Assembly: GCA_014379235.1 (NCBI GenBank)
Contig: JACMMD010000770.1
Location: 1-5,198 of the forward strand
Length of the DNA: 5,198 nt
Direction: 5' to 3'
DNA from: Anaerolineae bacterium
GTDB taxonomy: Bacteria; Chloroflexota; Anaerolineae; Aggregatilineales; Phototrophicaceae
The notes under the pieces are model-generated. The model saw only the letters and a list, made by a program, of their open reading frames with translations, had not been told where the DNA came from and made no database searches. Each line of letters starts with the position of its first letter. Position 1 is the stretch's first letter. This document shows positions 1-4,949 of the stretch, piece after piece. A program made the translations under genes and the position numbers.

Positions 1-1
1 C

Positions 2-424
2 ATGGCTCAAGCGGTCAAGCGCGGCGGAGTCGTCGCCGCATATGTGTGGGATTATGCTGGCCGTATGGAAATGATACGCCACTTCTGGGAAGCGGCTATC
101 GCCATCGACCCTACCGCCGCCGAACTCGACTCCGGCAAACAGTTCCCCATCTGCCAGCCCGATAACTTCCGCGCGTTGTTTGAGCAAGAAGCGCTAAACG
201 ACATCGAACTGATACCGATTGATGTTCAAGCGCGTTTCACCAACTTCGAGGATTTCTGGCTGCCGTTTTTAGGCGCGCAAGGCTCGGTCTCGAAATACCT
301 GCGCTCGTTGGATGGAGACACTCTCAGCCGCATCAGTGAGCAGCTTCACAAACAACTGCCAGTAAACAGCGACGGTACGATTGATCTCATCCTGCGGGCG
401 TGGGCCGTCAAAAGCATACGATAG
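2..424 (+). CDS. Class I SAM-dependent methyltransferase, C-terminal part (5' truncated)
   Basis: This is the 3' part of a methyltransferase gene; the upstream portion lies outside the window, so the ATG at base 2 is probably an internal Met rather than the start. The visible 140 residues begin near the 'L/V-K-x-G-G' turn (VKRGGVVAAYVW, residues 5-16) that precedes strand 5 of the Rossmann-like fold in the Methyltransf_11/25 families. The C-terminal segment that follows (DYAGRMEMIRHFW, then a helical region and a final strand DLILRAWAVK) is characteristic of this group of small-molecule methyltransferases. The SAM-binding motif I (E/DxGxGxG) is not in the window, so cofactor binding is inferred from the family. 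The substrate cannot be told. The gene ends in TAG and converges on the minus-strand channel gene. Family assignment is fairly sure; function beyond 'methyl transfer' is open. Confidence 0.82.
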   Translation: MAQAVKRGGVVAAYVWDYAGRMEMIRHFWEAAIAIDPTAAELDSGKQFPICQPDNFRALFEQEALNDIELIPIDVQARFTNFEDFWLPFLGAQGSVSKYLRSLDGDTLSRISEQLHKQLPVNSDGTIDLILRAWAVKSIR

Positions 425-477
425 CCCTCACCTTGTCAGTGTTTCAGCGATCAGCCAAAACCGAAGCACACCACAAA

Positions 478-523
478 AAAAGCCATTAGTCTTTAGCTAA
501 AAGCCTAAAAGCTGGTGGCTTTT
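478..523. terminator. Possible bidirectional terminator hairpin between convergent genes
   Basis: AAAAGCCA (478-485) is matched by TGGCTTTT (516-523), with a second short pairing AGCT (495-498) / AGCT (510-513) inside the loop. The A-run on the left and T-run on the right would let the structure act on either strand. It sits between a plus-strand gene ending at 424 and a minus-strand gene ending at 652, where a terminator is expected. The long loop and modest GC make it a weak candidate. Confidence 0.35.
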
Positions 524-530
524 CTCTGTT

Positions 531-650
531 GCTTTGTCGCTTTGTTTCCTTGTGATAAGTCTTTGAATTTCCCTGCACCTCTGCCCCTCTGCAACCCTGC
601 GGTAAGTCTTTAGGTCTTTAGCTGACTGGCTGACGGCTGAAATGCTGACA
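531..650 (+). repeat. Degenerate tandem tract in 8-base register (copy 1 of intergenic repeat)
   Basis: Cutting the sequence into 8-mers from 531 gives successive related units: GCTTTGTC, GCTTTGTT, TCCTTGTG, then a core bounded by AAGTCTTT (557-564 and 604-611) that contains CCCTGCAC, CTCTGCCC, CTCTGCAA and CCCTGCGG. The register continues as TAAGTCTT, TAGGTCTT, TAGCTGAC, TGGCTGAC, GGCTGAAA and TGCTGACA, ending at the stop codon of the channel gene. The core (about 555-611) is nearly identical to 1412-1468 and is related to 3629-3683. No coding role is visible. Together with the hairpin at 478-523 this fills the 425-651 spacer. Confidence 0.8.
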
Positions 651-651
651 G

Positions 652-1227
652 CTAATTCCCCCGCCCCACCAACCGCCGCACCAACGACGGCGGCAGCGCG
701 AAGAACAGCGCCAGCCCGACGTTGAGCAAAATACTCAATGGCACACTGATGAGCGCCGCCAGAAACGCCGCCAGATAAAGCAGCGGCCCAAAGCGATACT
801 GGCGCGTGATATTCTCCCCGAACTCAGGCGGCAGCCGTTTATCGAGCAGATCATTCCGCACCGCGTAGCCCCACAACACGTTAAATAGAACAGCCGTCAC
901 TGTAAATGTCCCGTTAAACACCAGCGCCGCAATCGTATCGTCCGGCGGATGCGCCAGATAATCCGCCATCAACGACGTGGCAAACGGCACAACTGTGATA
1001 CCCAACAGCAGCAAACCATTCAGCAGCATGAACGTGAAGTTCGAGCGCTCGATATAGTTGAACATCCGGTGATGGTTCGCCCACATGATGAGCGCAGTTA
1101 CGAAACTCAGCAGAAACGCCAGATACGCGGGCCACTGCCCTGCAAGCGCTTGCAGCAGCGTCCCCGCTTCTTCGATCTCCGGCACGCGCAGTTCCAGCGC
1201 CAGCAGCGTGATTGCAATCGCAAACAC
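652..1227 (-). CDS. TMEM175/DUF1211 family potassium channel
   Basis: Predicted integral membrane K+ channel subunit of the bacterial TMEM175 (DUF1211) family, whose members have about six transmembrane helices and assemble as oligomers. From the GTG at 1227 the 191 residues show the end of helix 1 (FAIAITLLALEL, 2-13), helix 2 (about 33-50) followed by the family motif WANHHR (49-54), and hydrophobic segments at about 64-86, 98-122, 146-167 and 168-183. The GTG is the only standard start codon in this frame, but it is almost certainly not the true N-terminus: the codons just upstream read R-T-E-A-F-S-D-G, the RxxxFSD signature of helix 1 that lines the pore. No ATG, GTG or TTG exists in frame between 1227 and the in-frame stop at 1351-1353. 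The gene may therefore use a rare start, carry a small indel, or be a decaying copy. Its stop is TAG at 652-654, abutting a repeat tract. Family call is strong; integrity is uncertain. Confidence 0.85.
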   Translation of the reverse strand: MFAIAITLLALELRVPEIEEAGTLLQALAGQWPAYLAFLLSFVTALIMWANHHRMFNYIERSNFTFMLLNGLLLLGITVVPFATSLMADYLAHPPDDTIAALVFNGTFTVTAVLFNVLWGYAVRNDLLDKRLPPEFGENITRQYRFGPLLYLAAFLAALISVPLSILLNVGLALFFALPPSLVRRLVGRGN

Positions 1228-1308
1228 GCCGTCGCTAAACGCCTCTGTGCGACCCGTTCCACTTGCGCCTTCTACAACTTCAGCAGGAAGTGATTCATGC
1301 GCGTCGAT
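1228..1308 (-). other. In-frame N-terminal extension of the TMEM175 gene lacking a standard start codon
   Basis: Read on the minus strand in the frame of the downstream channel, this stretch gives an acidic leader (DAHESLPAEVVEGASG) followed by TGRTEAFSDG, which joins directly to VFAIAITLL. The RxxxFSD motif is diagnostic of TMEM175 helix 1, so translation should begin upstream of it. A Shine-Dalgarno-like AGGGAG lies at 1320-1315. Six bases after it, where a start is expected, stands ATC (1308-1306) rather than ATG. Another ATG (1298-1296) is in the wrong frame and soon hits TAG; one extra base before GTTGTAGAA would connect it to the channel frame. Which explanation holds cannot be settled from the sequence alone. 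Confidence 0.6.
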
Positions 1309-1411
1309 GATTATCTCCCTTACAATGAAATCGCCACATCCGATCTCATTTTAGGGGGTCATCTGGAGCACGTCACCCTGCCAAAACCTACAGGTAACGC
1401 TGATCTTTTGG

Positions 1412-1470
1412 GTAAGTTTTTGAATTCCCCTGCGTCTCTGCCCCTCTGCGACCCTGCGGTAAGTCTTTGA
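1412..1470 (+). repeat. Intergenic repeat, copy 2 (AAGTCTTT / CTCTGC block in 8-base register)
   Basis: The units read GTAAGTTT, TTGAATTC, CCCTGCGT, CTCTGCCC, CTCTGCGA, CCCTGCGG, TAAGTCTT. This is nearly the same core as at 555-611, with the two AAGTYTTT boxes 47 bases apart in both copies. It ends one base before the stop codon of the minus-strand amidohydrolase, just as copy 1 ends at the stop of the channel gene. The rest of the 1354-1411 spacer shows no feature I can support. Confidence 0.8.
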
Positions 1471-1471
1471 G

Positions 1472-2311
1472 CTACAACCTGTAGAACTCCACCGCCGTGC
1501 CGCCAAGAATTGCATCCTGATCGGCCTGCGAATAACCCGACAGCGCCTTATTCGTCTCGGCCCACACCTTCTCGAAGCCGCCCGCCAGCAGCGACACCGG
1601 CCAATCGCTGCCGAACATCATGCGTTCCGCGTCGAAAACCTCTCGCGTGAAATCCAGATACGGGCGCAGATCGTCCGCCGTCCAGTTGGCCCAATCCGCC
1701 GCCGTGTTCAGCCCCGACACCTTCGCGTACACATTCGGAGATTCCGCCGCAGCACGCATCTGGTCTGCCCACGCGCCCATCTGCTTGTCCTTGATCGGTG
1801 GCTTGGCCAGATGGTCGATCACCATCTTCAAATCCGGCACGCGCTCCGCCAGTGTCGGCACATGCTTGAGATGGTTCGGGAACACGGCCACCACGTCGAA
1901 GCTCAGGCCATGCGCGGCCAGCACTTTCAACGACTCAATCACCACATCCTGCACCACCCAATCAGGGTTTGCTTCTTCGTGGATCAAATGCCGCATCCCG
2001 CGAAACTTCGGGTGCTGCTTGTACATTTCGAGTTCGCTGTTGGTCGCATCCGGGTCAAGTAGATTCACCCACCCCACCACGCCCGCAATCCAGTCGTTAT
2101 AGTCCGAGTGAACCAGCATCGATTCCGTATCCGCATGAGAATTCGCGCTCTGTACCACCACCGTCTTATCGATTCCGGCGGCGCGCATGAGCGCCTCAAG
2201 CTGATGCGGCTCGAACGTGTCATAAATCACGCCATACGCTGGCACGAGCCACGGATAGGCAACCTCGCTCAACTTCCAAAAATGTTGATGTGTGTCTACT
2301 CTAATCGCCAT
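1472..2311 (-). CDS. Amidohydrolase of the COG3618 type (L-fuconolactonase / dicarboxylic-lactone hydrolase family)
   Basis: Predicted cytoplasmic TIM-barrel hydrolase of the amidohydrolase superfamily (PF04909). Characterised relatives open sugar or pyrone lactones, for example L-fucono-1,5-lactonase and LigI. The 279 residues match the family's usual length. Visible motifs: the strand-1 HxH in DTHQHFW (H8, H10), FRGMRH (103-108), IDHLAKPP (165-172, H167), YAKVSG (195-200) and the C-terminal FGSDWPV (233-239), whose Asp236 is the conserved catalytic acid. The ATG at 2311 is preceded by a purine-rich AAAGGGA about seven bases upstream, which supports this start. The gene is divergent from a Gfo/Idh/MocA oxidoreductase, and the shared spacer suggests coordinated expression. 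Context fits an oxidative sugar route in which this enzyme hydrolyses the lactone formed by a dehydrogenase. Substrate is inference: L-fuconolactone is only the best-known example, and the family also contains aromatic-pathway enzymes. Confidence 0.87.
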   Translation of the reverse strand: MAIRVDTHQHFWKLSEVAYPWLVPAYGVIYDTFEPHQLEALMRAAGIDKTVVVQSANSHADTESMLVHSDYNDWIAGVVGWVNLLDPDATNSELEMYKQHPKFRGMRHLIHEEANPDWVVQDVVIESLKVLAAHGLSFDVVAVFPNHLKHVPTLAERVPDLKMVIDHLAKPPIKDKQMGAWADQMRAAAESPNVYAKVSGLNTAADWANWTADDLRPYLDFTREVFDAERMMFGSDWPVSLLAGGFEKVWAETNKALSGYSQADQDAILGGTAVEFYRL

Positions 2312-2347
2312 GAAAAAATCCCTTTCTCAAAATAATAAACGCCCATT

Positions 2348-2371
2348 GTAGGGGCATGACATGTCATGCCC
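2348..2371 (+). repeat. GTAG-headed perfect palindrome (REP-like), copy 1
   Basis: GTAG (2348-2351) is followed immediately by a perfect 20-bp palindrome with arms GGGCATG / CATGCCC around ACATGT (2352-2371). It lies in the divergent spacer, inside the probable 5' leader of the amidohydrolase. Two more elements with the same GTAG head and palindrome length occur at 4561-4584 and 4622-4645, with different arm sequences that stay self-complementary. It resembles REP elements by structure; there is no T-tract, so a terminator role is unlikely. Confidence 0.75.
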
Positions 2372-2405
2372 TCGTTTAATTCCCTTACCTTCAACATCAT
2401 GCAAT

Positions 2406-2434
2406 TTGACCGATTATAAAACATAAATTATAAT
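2406..2434 (+). promoter_or_regulatory. Near-consensus sigma70 promoter for the Gfo/Idh/MocA gene
   Basis: TTGACC (2406-2411, -35, five of six consensus bases) and TATAAT (2429-2434, -10, perfect) are separated by 17 bases. Transcription would start near 2441, about 40 bases before the ATG at 2480. The surrounding DNA is far more AT-rich than the genes. The -10 box lies within a 12-bp palindrome (AAATTATAATTT, 2425-2436), so a perfect TATAAT is also present on the minus strand at 2432-2427 and another at 2418-2413. Neither of these has a convincing -35 for the divergent amidohydrolase. Confidence 0.7.
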
Positions 2435-2479
2435 TTCCTTAACTACACATCTTATTGCTTATTCTCTGGAAAATATTTT

Positions 2480-3571
2480 ATGTCCGTTCAACTCCCCTTC
2501 GAGCTTGATTATAAACCGCATCTCGGCACAAAAACCGACTACGGCATCGGCTTCTGCGGCACGGGTGGCATCGTCCAATACGCACACATTCCAGCCTACA
2601 AGCGCGTCAATTTCAACATGGTCGCCTGCTATGACCTCAACGTCGCCACCGCCAAGCAGGTCGCCGCACAGCATTTTATCCCCAACGCTTACGGTTCGCT
2701 CGATGAACTGCTGGCTGACCCCGCCGTAGACATCGTTGACATCGCAGTACCGCCGTGGGAACAGCTTGCCGTTGTCGAGAAAGTCGCCGCCGCAGGCAAA
2801 CACATGCTCTGCCAGAAACCGCTCTCGCAGGACTTCAACGAGGCCAAACGCATCGTCGAGCTTGCGAAAGAGGCCGGTGTCAAACAGGCCATCAACCAGC
2901 AAATGCGTTGGGACGCGGGCATCCGTGCCTCGAAAGACCTCATTAATCGCGGCATCATCGGCCAGCCCACCGACGCACAAATTCAGGTGAGCGTCCTCAC
3001 GCCTTGGCACATGTGGCCGTGGTTGGCCGCCGTTCCCGGCCTCGAAGTCATGTTCCACAGCATCCACTATATAGATGCGATCCGCTATCTGTTCGGCAAT
3101 CCCGAATGGGTCACCAGCCGCCACGCTCGCTACGCCAAGCAGGGCATCGTCAAAGGCGAAACCAAAACCGTCACCGTCATGGATTACGCCGACGGCCTGC
3201 AAGCGCTGGTCTCGGTCAACCATTACAACGCCTACGCCGAGCCGTTCGCCACCTTCCGTTTTATCGGCACGGAAGGCGCGATCACGGGCACCATCGGCCT
3301 CATGTACAACTACCCTGCTGGCCGCCCTGACACCATCGAAATCACGTCGGAGCAGTTCGGCGCGGGCGTCAAAATCACGCCGACGCTCGACGAGCTGTGG
3401 ATACCGGATGCCTTCGTCGGCACGATGGCCTCACTGATGATCGCCATCGAAACCGACTCCACGCCGCAGGACAACAGCACCGACGACAACCTGAACACCC
3501 TGCGCGTGGTCAACGCAGCCTATCGCTCCGCCGCCGAGAATCGCTCGGTGCGCTTTGATGAAATTCAATAG
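2480..3571 (+). CDS. Gfo/Idh/MocA family NAD-dependent oxidoreductase
   Basis: Predicted cytoplasmic dehydrogenase acting on a sugar, sugar acid or cyclitol. The 363 residues fit the family. The N-terminal Rossmann domain carries the glycine-rich loop GIGFCGTGG (22-30), with an acidic residue after strand 2 (YD52L), which favours NAD over NADP. The family's E-K-P motif appears as CQKP (111-114), keeping Lys113 but with Cys-Gln in front. The C-terminal alpha/beta domain includes the helix HSIHYIDAIRYLFG (193-206), where His196 aligns with the usual catalytic His; the Asp normally four residues before it is Phe192. There is a leader of about 20 residues before the Rossmann fold. The ribosome binding site is weak (CTGGA), but a near-consensus promoter lies just upstream. 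The gene is followed at 140 bases by an SDR dehydrogenase on the same strand and is divergent from a lactonase-type hydrolase, consistent with sugar catabolism. The exact substrate is unknown. Confidence 0.88.
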   Translation: MSVQLPFELDYKPHLGTKTDYGIGFCGTGGIVQYAHIPAYKRVNFNMVACYDLNVATAKQVAAQHFIPNAYGSLDELLADPAVDIVDIAVPPWEQLAVVEKVAAAGKHMLCQKPLSQDFNEAKRIVELAKEAGVKQAINQQMRWDAGIRASKDLINRGIIGQPTDAQIQVSVLTPWHMWPWLAAVPGLEVMFHSIHYIDAIRYLFGNPEWVTSRHARYAKQGIVKGETKTVTVMDYADGLQALVSVNHYNAYAEPFATFRFIGTEGAITGTIGLMYNYPAGRPDTIEITSEQFGAGVKITPTLDELWIPDAFVGTMASLMIAIETDSTPQDNSTDDNLNTLRVVNAAYRSAAENRSVRFDEIQ

Positions 3572-3604
3572 ATGAATTCCCAAATGAAGCCATCTCTTCT
3601 TTCT

Positions 3605-3684
3605 GTCTTTGAACCTTTGAGCCTTTGTGTTAAGTCTTTATCCCTGTATCTCTCGTCCCTCTGTACCTCTGTGATAAGTCTTTT
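3605..3684 (+). repeat. Degenerate 8-base-register tract (copy 3 of intergenic repeat)
   Basis: The units read GTCTTTGA, ACCTTTGA, GCCTTTGT, GTTAAGTC, TTTATCCC, TGTATCTC, TCGTCCCT, CTGTACCT, CTGTGATA, AGTCTTTT. Two AAGTCTTT boxes (3632-3639 and 3676-3683) bound a CTCTG-rich interior, as in the tracts at 555-611 and 1412-1468, but diverged and three bases shorter. The opening CTTTG units resemble those at 531-546. The tract occupies most of the spacer between the two plus-strand dehydrogenase genes, upstream of the ribosome binding site at 3695-3700. Confidence 0.7.
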
Positions 3685-3711
3685 TCCTTCTTTCAAGGAG
3701 CAAGCCCTTTA

Positions 3712-4527
3712 ATGACCGCAGTTCCCAACCGCCACGCGGATAAGATCGCCATCGTCACCGGCGCAGGGCAAGGCATCGGCGCAGGCGTGGCCAAACGCTT
3801 GGCGCATGAAGGCGCGACAGTCGTCATCGCCGAGTTCAACGCCGCCAACGCCGAACAGGTTGCGGGCGAAGTGAACGGCCTCGCCTACCCCATCGACATC
3901 AGCGACACCGCGCAAATCGAGCAGATGGTCGCCGATGTCGTCGCCCGTTACGGCAAAATCGACATTTTGGTGAACAATGCGGGCATCAACAAAACCCAGT
4001 CGATGATGGACGTATCGCCCGACGATTATGACCGTGTAGTCGATGTCAACCAGCGCGGCTTATTTTTCTGCCTGCAAGCTGTCGCCAAGCAGATGATCGC
4101 CCAAGTCCCCGACGATGTGAAGCAGGCCGGACGCGCTGAACGCAGCTACGGCAAGATCGTCAACTTCTCATCTATCGCGGGCCGCAGCGGACGCCCCTAC
4201 GCCGCGCAGTATTCCGCCGCCAAGTGGGCCGTCATCAGCATCACGCAGAGCGCCGCACTGTTTCTCGCGCCCTATAACATCAACGTCAACGCGGTCTGTC
4301 CCGGCGTCGTCCCGACACCCATGTGGGACGACATTGACCGCACACAGGCGCAGCGTTTCGGCTTACAGCAGGGCGATTGGATCAAGTCCACCATCGAGAA
4401 AGTCCCGCTCAAGCGCGCCGCCACGCCCGACGACCTTGCCGCCGCAGTCTCGTTCCTGTGCTCCGACGACGCCGACTACATCACCGGCCAAACGCTCAAC
4501 GTCGATGGCGGCATTGAGATGAACTAA
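3712..4527 (+). CDS. SDR family NAD(P)-dependent oxidoreductase (sugar/polyol dehydrogenase-like)
   Basis: Classical short-chain dehydrogenase/reductase, 271 residues, predicted cytoplasmic. All key elements are present: cofactor loop TGAGQGIG (16-23), NNAG (88-91), the active-site tetrad N114, S154, Y167 and K171 (YSAAK), and CPGVVPTPM (196-204) after strand 6. Glu41 at the end of strand 2 (VVIAE) points to NAD preference. The C-terminus DYITGQTLNVDGG is typical of the group containing sorbitol, galactitol and L-fucose-type dehydrogenases and FabG-like enzymes. About a dozen extra residues (roughly 132-145, PDDVKQAGRAERSY) sit before strand 5 compared with minimal SDRs. The start is supported by AAGGAG at 3695-3700, eleven bases upstream of the ATG. 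It probably shares a transcript with the Gfo/Idh/MocA gene, although the 140-base repeat-rich gap would also allow separate expression. A role in oxidising a sugar or sugar acid is inferred from context. Confidence 0.9.
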   Translation: MTAVPNRHADKIAIVTGAGQGIGAGVAKRLAHEGATVVIAEFNAANAEQVAGEVNGLAYPIDISDTAQIEQMVADVVARYGKIDILVNNAGINKTQSMMDVSPDDYDRVVDVNQRGLFFCLQAVAKQMIAQVPDDVKQAGRAERSYGKIVNFSSIAGRSGRPYAAQYSAAKWAVISITQSAALFLAPYNINVNAVCPGVVPTPMWDDIDRTQAQRFGLQQGDWIKSTIEKVPLKRAATPDDLAAAVSFLCSDDADYITGQTLNVDGGIEMN

Positions 4528-4530
4528 CAA

Positions 4531-4552
4531 GGTTCGAGGCACGAGGTTCGAG
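4531..4552 (+). repeat. Short direct repeat GGTTCGAG x2
   Basis: GGTTCGAG occurs at 4531-4538 and again at 4545-4552, with GCACGA between, directly after the SDR stop codon. A further GAGGTT follows. It forms no clear hairpin and marks the left edge of a 177-base spacer filled with small repeats. Confidence 0.6.
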
Positions 4553-4560
4553 AGGTTTTG

Positions 4561-4584
4561 GTAGGGGCGACACATGTGTCGCCC
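4561..4584 (+). repeat. GTAG-headed perfect palindrome (REP-like), copy 2
   Basis: GTAG (4561-4564) is followed directly by a perfect 20-bp palindrome with arms GGGCGAC / GTCGCCC around ACATGT (4565-4584), then GCC. It has the same layout and orientation as copy 1 (2348-2371) and copy 3 (4622-4645). There is no following T-run, so it is not a standard terminator, although it could protect the 3' end of the SDR transcript. Confidence 0.8.
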
Positions 4585-4621
4585 GCCATCAAAAGCACGT
4601 TGTTTGCAACAGAGAATATTT

Positions 4622-4645
4622 GTAGGGGCGACTGGCCAGTCGCCC
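4622..4645 (+). repeat. GTAG-headed perfect palindrome (REP-like), copy 3
   Basis: GTAG (4622-4625) is followed directly by a perfect 20-bp palindrome with arms GGGCGAC / GTCGCCC around TGGCCA (4626-4645), then GCC. The arms equal those of copy 2, 61 bases to the left, while the central six bases differ and are still self-complementary. Confidence 0.8.
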
Positions 4646-4672
4646 GCCAACAGCATAATAAGAGCCTTCTAG

Positions 4673-4692
4673 CCGGGGATTTTAATCCCCGG
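4673..4692 (+). repeat. Strong hairpin touching the ribosome binding site of the small gene
   Basis: CCGGGGAT (4673-4680) pairs with ATCCCCGG (4685-4692) across a four-base TTTA loop; the stem can be extended by one A-T pair. The last two G of the 3' arm are also the first two bases of the Shine-Dalgarno-like GGTGGAG (4691-4697) of the gene starting at 4705. It may be another dispersed palindrome or may tune translation; the sequence cannot separate these. Confidence 0.65.
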
Positions 4693-4704
4693 TGGAGCAA
4701 CAAA

Positions 4705-4914
4705 ATGCAATTGCCAGAACCGGAAGAACCAAAAAGCGATAAACCTCAACCTTCGCGCAGCGTTGATTTGCGCGCTTTAGGAATTAGCAAAGCACAGGCG
4801 GCAGAACTTCGCTGGCGATTACAATGCTTTGCTGAAGATTGGGACGATCCAGCGATGGACATTTACGACGATTACGACAATGCCTTAAAAGCACTCAAGG
4901 GCGACGGGGAATAA
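4705..4914 (+). CDS. Small acidic protein of unknown function
   Basis: A 69-residue soluble protein with no signal peptide or membrane segment. Residues 1-20 are rich in Pro, Glu and Lys and probably disordered. Residues 22-43 (LRALGISKAQAAELRWRLQCFA) look like a helical segment, and 44-58 form a very acidic tail (EDWDDPAMDIYDDYD) followed by a short helix. I recognise the layout as that of conserved small hypothetical proteins but cannot assign a function. The size and acidity would suit an antitoxin-like partner, but no toxin gene is adjacent on the visible side. The start at 4705 is chosen because GGTGGAG (4691-4697) lies seven bases upstream; the frame is open further left, but that part only translates palindromic repeats. 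Third codon positions are noticeably more A/T-rich than in the neighbouring dehydrogenases, which may mean a different origin or low expression. It ends 35 bases before the MetE-like gene. Confidence 0.7.
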   Translation: MQLPEPEEPKSDKPQPSRSVDLRALGISKAQAAELRWRLQCFAEDWDDPAMDIYDDYDNALKALKGDGE

Positions 4915-4949
4915 ATTTTTACTCGAACCTGAATATAGAAAGCTGAGTT

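Noticed and set aside
1354..1380. Hairpin GGGT...ACCC between the channel and amidohydrolase genes
   Set aside because: Only four paired bases with a large loop; not convincing as a terminator or operator.
1297..1470. Plus-strand 57-codon frame with a good AGGAAG six bases before its ATG
   Set aside because: It overlaps the N-terminal coding part of the minus-strand channel, its last third is translated repeat tract, and the peptide resembles nothing I know. Probably chance, though the ribosome binding site is respectable.
1620..2102. Plus-strand open frame of 160 codons
   Set aside because: Shadow of the amidohydrolase on the opposite strand; low-complexity, Ser/Arg-rich product without motifs.
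2459..3223. Long minus-strand open frame of 254 codons
   Set aside because: It lies antisense across the Gfo/Idh/MocA gene, whose plus-strand product has clear family motifs. The antisense product has no recognisable motif and arises from the high-GC codon pattern.
4561..4692. Rho-independent terminators after the SDR gene
   Set aside because: The three palindromes are strong hairpins, but none is followed by a T-run on the plus strand.
4561..4692. CRISPR array
   Set aside because: Palindromes are only two or three, unevenly spaced, and the intervening sequences are not of constant spacer length.
4558..4704. N-terminal extension of the small gene to the ATG at 4558
   Set aside because: The extra residues only translate the GTAG palindromes and the hairpin, and the ribosome binding site is next to 4705.
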